Assembly: GCA_007128525.1 (NCBI GenBank)
Contig: SKXG01000226.1
Coordinates: 1 to 5,456 of the forward strand
Direction: 5' to 3'
Source of the DNA: Pseudomonadales bacterium
GTDB taxonomy: Bacteria; Pseudomonadota; Gammaproteobacteria; Pseudomonadales; Azotimanducaceae
Length of the DNA stretch: 5,456 bases
Of this stretch, positions 1-5,456 are shown in pieces (the stretch's first letter is position 1; every line of letters starts with the position of its first letter). Position numbers and translations under genes: made by a program. The notes beneath the pieces were generated by a model. It worked only from the letters and a program-made list of their open reading frames with translations. It was not told the origin of the DNA and did not search any database.

Positions 1-1298
1 GCATGGCCAGCGCCCAGCGCATCTGCACCTATCTGTATGCCTCAAGCGGGGTCACTGAATCGACCAAGGACCTGGTATTTGGTGGTCATCTGATCGCGTC
101 TGAAAATGGCCTTATTCTGGCAGAGAGTGATCGATTCGCCTTCGATGCCCAGACGCTGAGCGTCGACATGGACTGGCAGCAATTGCGTCACGACCGCAGC
201 CGCAATCACAGTTTTGCCGCCAGCCCCCGGCCAGCGCCCTACCAGGTCAGTGACACCGGCCTGACACCGGCACCGCTGCACAGCCTGCAACGCGACTATC
301 CAAGGCACCCCTTTGTACCGACAGACGAGCATGAAGTTGACGCGCGCGCCGCCGACATCATGGCCATACAAGCCACCGGCCTGGGGCGGCGACTGCTGTC
401 TATCGGTGAACCGGGCATGGTTATCGGCCTGTCCGGCGGTCTGGATTCGACGCTGGCCTATCTGGTGTGCCTTGAAACCCTGCGCCGCCTGGACTGGCCC
501 GCAGAGCGGTTGATACCCCTGACCCTGCCCGGTCCTGGCACGTCGGCCCGCACATTGGAATCTGTACAGGCCTTGTGTGAGGCGACCGGAACCCGGCTGA
601 CGACCATTCCGATCGACACCGCGGTCGCCCAGCACCTGAAGGACCTGGGACAGCCCCCGGACCAGTTTGATGTGGTTTTCGAGAATGCCCAGGCGCGGGA
701 ACGCACGCAGATTCTGTTCAACTACGCCAACAAGGTCGGTGGCATAGTCGTCGGCACCGGCGACCTGTCGGAACTGGCACTGGGCTGGTGCACATACAAT
801 GCCGACCAGATGGCCAACTACAATGTCAACGCCAGCGTGCCGAAGACACTGATTGCTTATCTGGTGCGCTGGTTTATCCGGCATCGCAGCGACCAGACTC
901 TCAGCCGCGTGCTCAGCGGCATACTGGAGACACCCATATCACCGGAGCTTCTACCCCTTAGTGAATCCGGTGAAGTAACCCAGACCACGGAGTCGATTAT
1001 CGGGCCTTATGAACTGCACGACTTCTTCCTGTATCACTTCGTGCGCAACGGATTCGGCCCGCGCAAGATTCTGCATCTTGCCGGCAACAGCTTCTCCGGT
1101 ACCTACGACGATGCCACGCTGCGAAAATGGCTGACGCTGTTTATACGGCGCTTTATCAGCCAGCAGTTCAAACGTACCGCATTGCCACCCGGCCCCAAGG
1201 TTGGTTCGGTCAGCCTGTCGCCACGTGGTGACTGGCGCATGCCCGACGAAGCCACCGCCCGCACCTGGCTGGCAGAACTGGAACCGCCGCGCAGCTGA
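1..1298 (+). CDS. nadE: Glutamine-dependent NAD+ synthetase, C-terminal part (5' truncated by window edge)
   Basis: Catalyses the last step of NAD+ synthesis in the cytoplasm: nicotinic acid adenine dinucleotide is amidated using ATP and ammonia released from glutamine. The reading frame is open to the left edge, so the ATG at base 3 is very probably internal. Numbering from it, residues 1-45 resemble the end of the nitrilase-like glutaminase domain (YASSGVTEST, VFGGH). The N-hydrolase family adenine-nucleotide PP-loop SGGLDST is at 144-150, GTGDLSELALGW at 251-262, a YNVN..VPKTL stretch follows, and SPRGDW lies at 406-411 close to the C-terminus. These match the long, two-domain NadE type known from Mycobacterium tuberculosis (about 680 residues), so about a third of the protein, including the glutaminase catalytic Cys, lies outside the window. 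No frameshift is seen. It ends in TGA, 79 bases before the next gene on the same strand. The family assignment is secure; the true start cannot be seen. Confidence 0.95.
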   Translation, partial: MASAQRICTYLYASSGVTESTKDLVFGGHLIASENGLILAESDRFAFDAQTLSVDMDWQQLRHDRSRNHSFAASPRPAPYQVSDTGLTPAPLHSLQRDYPRHPFVPTDEHEVDARAADIMAIQATGLGRRLLSIGEPGMVIGLSGGLDSTLAYLVCLETLRRLDWPAERLIPLTLPGPGTSARTLESVQALCEATGTRLTTIPIDTAVAQHLKDLGQPPDQFDVVFENAQARERTQILFNYANKVGGIVVGTGDLSELALGWCTYNADQMANYNVNASVPKTLIAYLVRWFIRHRSDQTLSRVLSGILETPISPELLPLSESGEVTQTTESIIGPYELHDFFLYHFVRNGFGPRKILHLAGNSFSGTYDDATLRKWLTLFIRRFISQQFKRTALPPGPKVGSVSLSPRGDWRMPDEATARTWLAELEPPRS

Positions 1299-1299
1299 C

Positions 1300-1331
1300 G
1301 CGATAGCAGCCAGTTGTTGGCCCGGTATCGC
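1300..1331 (+). other. Imperfect hairpin in the nadE-downstream gap
   Basis: Directly after the nadE stop, gcgata (1300-1305) pairs with tatcgc (1326-1331). Inside it gcca (1309-1312) pairs with tggc (1318-1321) around loop gttgt; the two stems are separated by an unpaired gca/ccgg internal loop. No T-tract follows, so it does not look like a strong intrinsic terminator. It could be an attenuating or mRNA-processing structure between nadE and the next gene, or chance. Confidence 0.25.
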
Positions 1332-1377
1332 TCGTTATAGGCTGCGCAATCCGAATGTCGCCTGTCGCTGGAGTCCC

Positions 1378-2355
1378 ATGCCTTTGTCGTATCCCGTTCT
1401 GTCTGACGTACTGACATCACGCCCACTGCTGTTCGGTCTGTTCCTGGTGTTGTTTTGCGGCCTCTACAGCACAGCTTTACAGGCCAGAGACCGGGACGGC
1501 CCGGCGTACTGTGGCGACTCCGGCGTCTGGCTACAGATACTGGGCTCCGGCGGACCCGAGCTGCTCGATGAACGGACGTCACCGAGCTATCTGATCTGGG
1601 TCGACGGCAAGGCCCGGATGCTGGTGAATCTCGGTCCGGCCGCGAGCTACAACTTCAACCGGTCCCGCGGTCGCATTGAAGATCTCGAGGCCGTCGCCTT
1701 CAACAACCTGCAGGCGCAGCATGCCGCTGACCTGCCGGGGCTGCTCGCCGGCGGCCTGGAATCCGAGCGCCGCGAGCGGCTGCCACTGCTCGGTCCGGAC
1801 GGCAACGATACGCTTCCCGGCCTGAGCGACATGCTTGAGCGACTGATCGGCGAGGACGGCGCCTTTCCACAGCTCGAAGGCTTTCTGCGCCCGGCCAGCG
1901 GCACACCATTTCGCCTCAGCCTGCGCGAGGTACCGGCAACGGGCTCACGACGCTGGGCACAGTTCGGTTCCGAGCACCTGATGCTGTCCGCGATTCCGGT
2001 TCACCATGGCGACGTGCCGGCGCTGGCCTGGCGGGTGGAGATCGACGATGTTTCCATCACTTTTGCCGGCAGCTTCAACAATCAGAAGAACCTGATACAC
2101 GAGTTCGCCAAGGACACGGATGCACTGGTGGTCCACCACGCCATCAATGACAATGCCCGCGGGCAACTGCGCGACTTGCACGTCACCCCGTCACAGATCG
2201 GCCGCATCGCCAGTGATGCCAACGCGCGCATGGTCATCCTCGGCCACCGCAGCATGCGCACGCGCGGTGTCGAGAGCCTGACGCGCGAAAGCATTCAGGA
2301 GCAATTCAACGGCCCGATCATTTTTGCCACCGACCTGCAATGCTGGGGTCTTTAA
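1378..2355 (+). CDS. Exported metallo-beta-lactamase-fold protein with degenerate metal site
   Basis: A 325-residue protein resembling the secreted MBL-fold hydrolases of the RNase Z-like type. Residues 1-36 form a signal peptide: hydrophobic core about 17-34, likely cleavage after ALQA, so it should act in the periplasm or outside. Fold landmarks are kept: LGSGGPE at 55-61, a LVNLG turn at 82-86, ADLPGLL after the usual metal motif, HHG at 209-211, VHHAI at 252-256 and GHR at 289-291. The HxHxDH motif, however, reads NLQAQH at 110-115, the DxG turn has Asn84, and the bridging Asp (usually in a SGD/AGD motif) is Ser232. Only His115, His210 and His290 remain of the expected ligands. Cys45 and Cys322 could form a disulfide. 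I chose ATG 1378 because it gives the signal peptide; GGAG at 1370-1373 precedes it with short spacing. The frame stays open upstream to a TTG at 1201, but that would overlap nadE and bury the signal peptide. Probably cotranscribed with nadE and yfbR. Fold confidence is high, activity unknown; it may be a pseudoenzyme. Confidence 0.85.
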   Translation: MPLSYPVLSDVLTSRPLLFGLFLVLFCGLYSTALQARDRDGPAYCGDSGVWLQILGSGGPELLDERTSPSYLIWVDGKARMLVNLGPAASYNFNRSRGRIEDLEAVAFNNLQAQHAADLPGLLAGGLESERRERLPLLGPDGNDTLPGLSDMLERLIGEDGAFPQLEGFLRPASGTPFRLSLREVPATGSRRWAQFGSEHLMLSAIPVHHGDVPALAWRVEIDDVSITFAGSFNNQKNLIHEFAKDTDALVVHHAINDNARGQLRDLHVTPSQIGRIASDANARMVILGHRSMRTRGVESLTRESIQEQFNGPIIFATDLQCWGL

Positions 2356-2361
2356 CAAATC

Positions 2362-2952
2362 ATGAGCCACTTCTTCGCCTATCTGTCCCGCATGCGCTTT
2401 ATCCGGCGCTGGGGTTTGATGCACAACTTCTACCCGGAGAACATTCAGGAGCACAGTCTCAGAGTGGCCACCATCGCCCACGCCCTGGCTCTGATTGCCA
2501 ACGAGAAGTTCGGGGGGAATTTTGATGCTGACCGCGCAGCCGCCATCGCCCTGTACCATGACGCCAGTGAAGTACTGACCGGCGACCTGCCGGCACCGAT
2601 CAAGTATCACAATGAAGACATTCGCGACGCATATCAGAGCGTGGAGCACAAAGCCAACGAGCAGCTGCTCAGAATGCTCCCAGAAGAACTGCAGACAGCC
2701 TTTCAACCCTATCTGGTAAAGTCGGATCCCGGCTTGCAGTTGTTGGTCAAGGCCGCCGACAAGCTCTGTGCCTATCTGAAAGCGCTCGAAGAATTACGAG
2801 CAGGCAATCAGGAGTTCGCCGACGCGGCTCGCACGCTGCATGCAGCCGTTGCAGACATCGACCGTCCCGAGGTTCAGTATTTTCTTGAGACTTTCGCACC
2901 AAGCTTCGAGCTGACACTGGATCAGCTCAACAGCGACAAGACGCCGCGCTGA
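2362..2952 (+). CDS. yfbR: 5'-deoxynucleotidase YfbR, HD superfamily
   Basis: A cytoplasmic, metal-dependent phosphohydrolase that removes the 5'-phosphate from deoxyribonucleoside monophosphates (E. coli YfbR activity), taking part in dNMP turnover. At 196 residues it matches the E. coli length (199) and is colinear with it end to end. Visible active-site residues are Arg16-Trp17 (E. coli Arg18-Trp19; the Trp is reported to favour deoxyribose), His31 in QEHS, His66-Asp67 in YHDASEVLTGDLP, Glu70, Asp75, and Asp133 in ADKLCAYLKALEEL. This is the full HD metal set, so the enzyme is predicted active. The start at ATG 2362 fits because MSHFFAYLSR aligns with the E. coli N-terminus. No good Shine-Dalgarno lies at normal distance (only GGGG at 2345-2348, 13 bases away), and the preceding stop is 6 bases upstream, so translation is probably coupled to the upstream gene. 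It converges on the minus-strand surface-protein gene. Confidence 0.95.
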   Translation: MSHFFAYLSRMRFIRRWGLMHNFYPENIQEHSLRVATIAHALALIANEKFGGNFDADRAAAIALYHDASEVLTGDLPAPIKYHNEDIRDAYQSVEHKANEQLLRMLPEELQTAFQPYLVKSDPGLQLLVKAADKLCAYLKALEELRAGNQEFADAARTLHAAVADIDRPEVQYFLETFAPSFELTLDQLNSDKTPR

Positions 2953-2958
2953 GCGGCG
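2942..2958. terminator. Putative bidirectional terminator hairpin between convergent genes
   Basis: A perfect 6-bp GC stem, cgccgc (2942-2947) with gcggcg (2953-2958), around loop gctga (2948-2952). The loop contains the yfbR TGA stop, and the right arm fills the whole 6-base gap to the TAG of the minus-strand gene. The position between two convergent genes fits shared termination. There is no clear U-tract on either side, so it would be a weak or factor-assisted terminator. Confidence 0.45.
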
Positions 2959-5052
2959 CTACTCGACGCGCACCCGATAGAGCAGATCGAAGGTAGGCTC
3001 TGAGCCGGCACCGGGCGCTGCCATCTGGCCTTGCGGCGCAATACGAATGGCGCGCACCGCCGGATCAAAGCCATCATCATCGGGCATCGGCACATAGTCG
3101 AATTCACTACCATCCGCGGAAAAGCTCAGCGCGTCTTCCGGGTCAAAGCTCAATCCACTTGCAGTACCCACCGGCGCATCGACAAACTCGACCACTGCCG
3201 CACCATCCAGGCAGGGCGGGCCCACGCACAGGGCCAGTTGCGCATCGATCTGTTCTTCGAGCAGCAGCTCGGATGCCTCAGTATCACCAATGTTTTCAAC
3301 CCGGATACCATAGTCCAGCCAGGCGCCAGGCACAGCCTTGCCCGGCTCCATACCTTCCGCGGCCCAAACCTCAATCAATCGTTTGTCCACAGCCAGCGCG
3401 GACGCCGCATAGCTCAAGGTCAACCCGGCCACATTGAAATAATTTTCGGGCAACAGCGCTGGCGAACCCTGCCCGGGTGGGAAGTGCCCGGGACGACGGA
3501 CAAAGCCATCGAAATCAACGGTCGACACGGAAGCATCTGGGGCATAGACAATCAGTTGCCAGCCGTCGTCCATCGGGTCATCCGGCCCAAACTCATAGGT
3601 CGGATAATCCGGGTGGCTGCCGTCGTTGCTCCAGATCAGATCACCCGCCGGTTCATCGCCATGCACACCCTGATCGAACAGGGGTATGTCACTGGCCACG
3701 AGGTTGCCTTCCGGATCGAAGAGGTCTGCATAGACACTGTCGGCTGCTGCATCCAGTGCCACACGAATCGCCAGCGGCTGGCCCGGCACAATGGTAGCGC
3801 CCGAATCACCTACTTGTGGCACCACGATGGCCAGACCATAGCCCTCCGGGTCGCCGAGCGTGGCCTGCTGTTCACTCCAGCGCACGTCGTTGAGCTTGAC
3901 CCAGAGGCGGTATTGATTGTCGATGTAGTGGCGGGTCTGAAACCGGACCTCGATCGTGCTGCCGGCATAGGTAGAGAGATCCAGCGTAGCCTCACGCCAG
4001 CCATAGTCCCGGTAACTGCCGTAACCGTCGGGGCCAATCTGGGTCTCGGTAATCGTCAACCGGCTTTCGGGCGGGCCGGTGTTGCGGATATCGAGGCTGG
4101 TCTGATCGACAACCTGCCCGTCCACCAGCAAGGCAAACCAGCTGAATTGCGTAAGATCCGCTACACCGTCCCAACCCTGAACAGAAAAATGGAAACTCAG
4201 CTCACCGGCCGCAGCACCCGCCGGCACTTCAATGCTGCGGGAGAGCTGCACCAGCTCGTTCTGCCCAATCGGCCCGTCTTCACAGCGGTCACGATAGCCC
4301 AACAGATGCCAGGCATTGCCGGTCGCTGTCCCGCCGTCGGTATTGGGGCTCGCATCCACATTCTGAAAGCCGAATCCCTCACCACAAGTACTACGGCGCA
4401 GCCGGACATCATCACCTGGGCTGGTATAGTGGACTTCGTTGTTTTCACCACCCGCGGTGTTGACCGCGCTGCGCGTCCAGCCGGTCGGGTTCGCGCCATC
4501 GCTGTGCTCAAAGTTGGCATTTACCGGGTCGGCCGGATTCGAAGGTTTGGCGCCATTGGCAGTGATATCGAAGTAGAGATGGTAAGTGCCGGCACCAGGC
4601 TCCTGCGCAGCAAGGAAGCGGATCTCACCGCGGCCGTTGCTGGCACTGTCAAGTACACCGTTATACAGATGCGGGCTGAACTCCTGCTGCGGCACCAGTT
4701 CATTGTCCGGGCCGACAACGCGGGGTGAATTCAGATCCAGGCTGACCGCATTTGGATCGATGCTCAGGTCTTCAAGCAAGGCCCGGAAATCTACGTCCAC
4801 ATGCACCATGCTGTTCTGGCCGGCACCGGCTGGCAGCGCCAGCGGCACACGATAGTGCCAGCTCGCCGGCGCTTCGGCCTGATACCAGGGCGGATCCGCC
4901 GGCGCGGCCAGACCACCCGAGGTGAGCAGCACACCGCACAGGCACGCCAGGACTGCGGGCGCACGCCGCAACAAGGCTCGCCAGGGGCGCAACCGGAACA
5001 GTCTCACCATGAGCGCCAATACGAGGGCACGTCGATCAGGCGTGGTCAACAA
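2959..5052 (-). CDS. Exported multidomain beta-sandwich surface protein with C-terminal DUF11-like module
   Basis: A 697-residue exported protein of unknown function. Residues 1-50 form a signal sequence with a long basic n-region (RRAL, RPWRALLRR), hydrophobic core 31-48 and likely cleavage near LAA-PAD. Four modules follow by eye: an Ig-like region at 57-170 (WHYRVPLALP ... YHLYFDITANG); a jelly-roll-like region at 178-393 with paired strands ending in LNDVRWS; a region at 404-515 with the Asp/Gly-rich motif FDQGVHGDEPAGDLIWSNDG (459-478), like that of choice-of-anchor X proteins and possibly Ca-binding; and a DUF11-like module at 553-697 (KAVPGAWLDYGIRVENIGD, then DGFDPAVRAIRI). Cys223/Cys257 and Cys609/Cys614 may form disulfides. 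No LPXTG, PEP-CTERM or transmembrane anchor is seen at the C-terminus. The start is TTG 5052 (a second TTG follows at 5049), chosen because AAGGA sits 6 bases upstream and an in-frame stop lies just before. ATG 5010 (residue 15) also gives a signal peptide but lacks a Shine-Dalgarno. Adhesion or matrix function is inference. Confidence 0.85.
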   Translation of the reverse strand: MLTTPDRRALVLALMVRLFRLRPWRALLRRAPAVLACLCGVLLTSGGLAAPADPPWYQAEAPASWHYRVPLALPAGAGQNSMVHVDVDFRALLEDLSIDPNAVSLDLNSPRVVGPDNELVPQQEFSPHLYNGVLDSASNGRGEIRFLAAQEPGAGTYHLYFDITANGAKPSNPADPVNANFEHSDGANPTGWTRSAVNTAGGENNEVHYTSPGDDVRLRRSTCGEGFGFQNVDASPNTDGGTATGNAWHLLGYRDRCEDGPIGQNELVQLSRSIEVPAGAAAGELSFHFSVQGWDGVADLTQFSWFALLVDGQVVDQTSLDIRNTGPPESRLTITETQIGPDGYGSYRDYGWREATLDLSTYAGSTIEVRFQTRHYIDNQYRLWVKLNDVRWSEQQATLGDPEGYGLAIVVPQVGDSGATIVPGQPLAIRVALDAAADSVYADLFDPEGNLVASDIPLFDQGVHGDEPAGDLIWSNDGSHPDYPTYEFGPDDPMDDGWQLIVYAPDASVSTVDFDGFVRRPGHFPPGQGSPALLPENYFNVAGLTLSYAASALAVDKRLIEVWAAEGMEPGKAVPGAWLDYGIRVENIGDTEASELLLEEQIDAQLALCVGPPCLDGAAVVEFVDAPVGTASGLSFDPEDALSFSADGSEFDYVPMPDDDGFDPAVRAIRIAPQGQMAAPGAGSEPTFDLLYRVRVE

Positions 5053-5069
5053 TTGAAATCCTTTTCAAT
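5052..5069 (-). promoter_or_regulatory. Ribosome binding site in the loop of a perfect inverted repeat
   Basis: On the minus strand ATTGAAA (5069-5063) and TTTCAAT (5058-5052) form a perfect 7-bp inverted repeat around AGGA (5062-5059), the core of the Shine-Dalgarno for the 697-residue protein. The last T of the right arm is the first base of the TTG start codon. The hairpin is AU-rich and so weak, but it would present the Shine-Dalgarno in a tetraloop and tie up the start codon. This site decides the start at TTG 5052 over ATG 5010. It could also be a DNA operator. Confidence 0.5.
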
Positions 5070-5097
5070 CTGTCGGACCCGATCTTAAACGGCGCCA

Positions 5098-5117
5098 GCC
5101 GCCCAGGATGGGACGGC
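5098..5117 (-). other. GC-rich hairpin in the intergenic leader
   Basis: Read on the minus strand, GCCG-T-CCC (5117-5110) pairs with GGG-CGGC (5104-5098) around loop ATCCT: 7 GC pairs with one bulged T. A short overlapping CGGC-TGGC-GCCG followed by TTT lies just downstream (5101-5087). Either could end transcription of the upstream minus-strand gene, or be a structured leader of the surface-protein gene. The rest of the 139-base gap (5053-5191) shows no convincing promoter. Confidence 0.3.
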
Positions 5118-5191
5118 ACGCACAGCCTGGAAACCCAGCGTCAATTTACCGGCGCTTCAGCTCAGACGGTGATTCACTACAGGCGCAATAC

Positions 5192-5456
5192 TCAAGGCTC
5201 CAGATGCAGGCTGGCAATTAACAGGACTCGGCCCTGATGGGCACGGGTGCTGTGAATGCCCAGCGTGCGCAGCCGGGTACCGGGCTGCCAGCCGTCGGGC
5301 CGCAGGCTGGCCAGGGGCCAGCGCACCTGCCCGGCACCGGGTTTGATCTCTCCGGGACGGACGATTTCGGTGCCGGCCTCATCGGCCACCAGTATGTGCA
5401 GGGTCAGCGGCAGGGGCTCGCCGTCCAGGGCATGGCCGGTATCCATCAGGAAGTAA
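5192..5456 (-). CDS. 3' end of an unrecognised gene (runs off the right edge)
   Basis: The last 87 codons and TGA stop of a minus-strand gene whose start lies beyond the window. The frame is open to the edge, reading YFL before the ATG at 5446, so that ATG is probably internal. The visible part has alternating short hydrophobic strands (LPLTLHILVAD, GRVLLIASLHL) with turns rich in Gly and Pro, suggesting a beta-rich soluble domain ending in a strand. No Cys, membrane segment or known catalytic motif is seen. It is codirectional with the 697-residue surface-protein gene 139 bases downstream and may share its transcript. I do not recognise the family. The opposite-strand frame over the same bases reads as Arg/Pro/Ser-rich and is less protein-like. 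Confidence 0.6.
   Translation of the reverse strand, partial: YFLMDTGHALDGEPLPLTLHILVADEAGTEIVRPGEIKPGAGQVRWPLASLRPDGWQPGTRLRTLGIHSTRAHQGRVLLIASLHLEP

Noticed and set aside
42..884. 280-codon open frame on the minus strand opposite nadE
   Set aside because: The opposite strand encodes well-conserved NadE motifs across the same bases; the antisense translation has no recognisable features.
1201..1377. Extended start of the MBL-fold gene at TTG 1201
   Set aside because: It would overlap nadE by nearly 100 bases, add an unconserved Arg/Trp/Cys-containing tail and place the signal peptide about 60 residues inside the protein.
3031..4728. 565-codon open frame on the plus strand antisense to the surface-protein gene
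   Set aside because: It lies wholly inside the minus-strand gene, which has a signal peptide, recognisable modules and a Shine-Dalgarno. The plus-strand translation shows no domain pattern, and its length is explained by GC-rich codon bias.
4938..4950. Possible lipobox VLAC in the surface-protein signal peptide (Cys36)
   Set aside because: The Cys sits early within the hydrophobic core, which continues past it to a normal signal-peptidase I type site near residue 50, so lipidation is unlikely.
5053..5191. Promoter for the surface-protein gene: TTGACG (minus strand, about 5144-5139) or TAAGAT near 5086-5081
   Set aside because: The TTGACG has no -10-like hexamer at 16-18 bases, and the TAAGAT has no -35-like partner at 17 bases. 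Neither supports a promoter call.

Overview
The window looks like ordinary chromosomal DNA of a GC-rich gammaproteobacterium. I base this on a close YfbR homologue, a large glutamine-dependent NadE and a secreted beta-sandwich protein with a DUF11-type module. I cannot name a genus, and no mobile element, tRNA, rRNA or CRISPR array is visible. Genes are tightly packed, with no gene-free stretch above 140 bases.

Plus strand, 1-2952: three codirectional genes that are probably cotranscribed. First is the C-terminal part of nadE (the gene begins before the window), carrying the end of the glutaminase domain and the whole NAD+ synthetase domain. After 79 bases comes an exported protein of the metallo-beta-lactamase fold (1378-2355) in which most canonical metal-ligand positions are substituted. 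Six bases later comes yfbR, a 5'-deoxynucleotidase of the HD superfamily (2362-2952). NadE and YfbR both act in cytoplasmic nucleotide metabolism. The protein between them has a signal peptide, so it should work outside the cytoplasm, and its link to the other two is unclear.

Minus strand, 5456-2959: a 697-residue exported multidomain protein (5052-2959) converges on yfbR with only 6 bases between the two stop codons. A perfect GC hairpin spans the junction and may end transcription in both directions. This gene appears to start at a TTG codon whose Shine-Dalgarno sequence lies in the loop of a small perfect inverted repeat. Upstream of it, after a 139-base gap, is the 3' end of another minus-strand gene that runs off the right edge and that I do not recognise.

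I do not see a clear new multi-gene system. The observation most worth following is the exported metallo-beta-lactamase-fold protein that has kept its scaffold but lost most metal ligands. The hairpin-embedded ribosome binding site of the surface protein is second.
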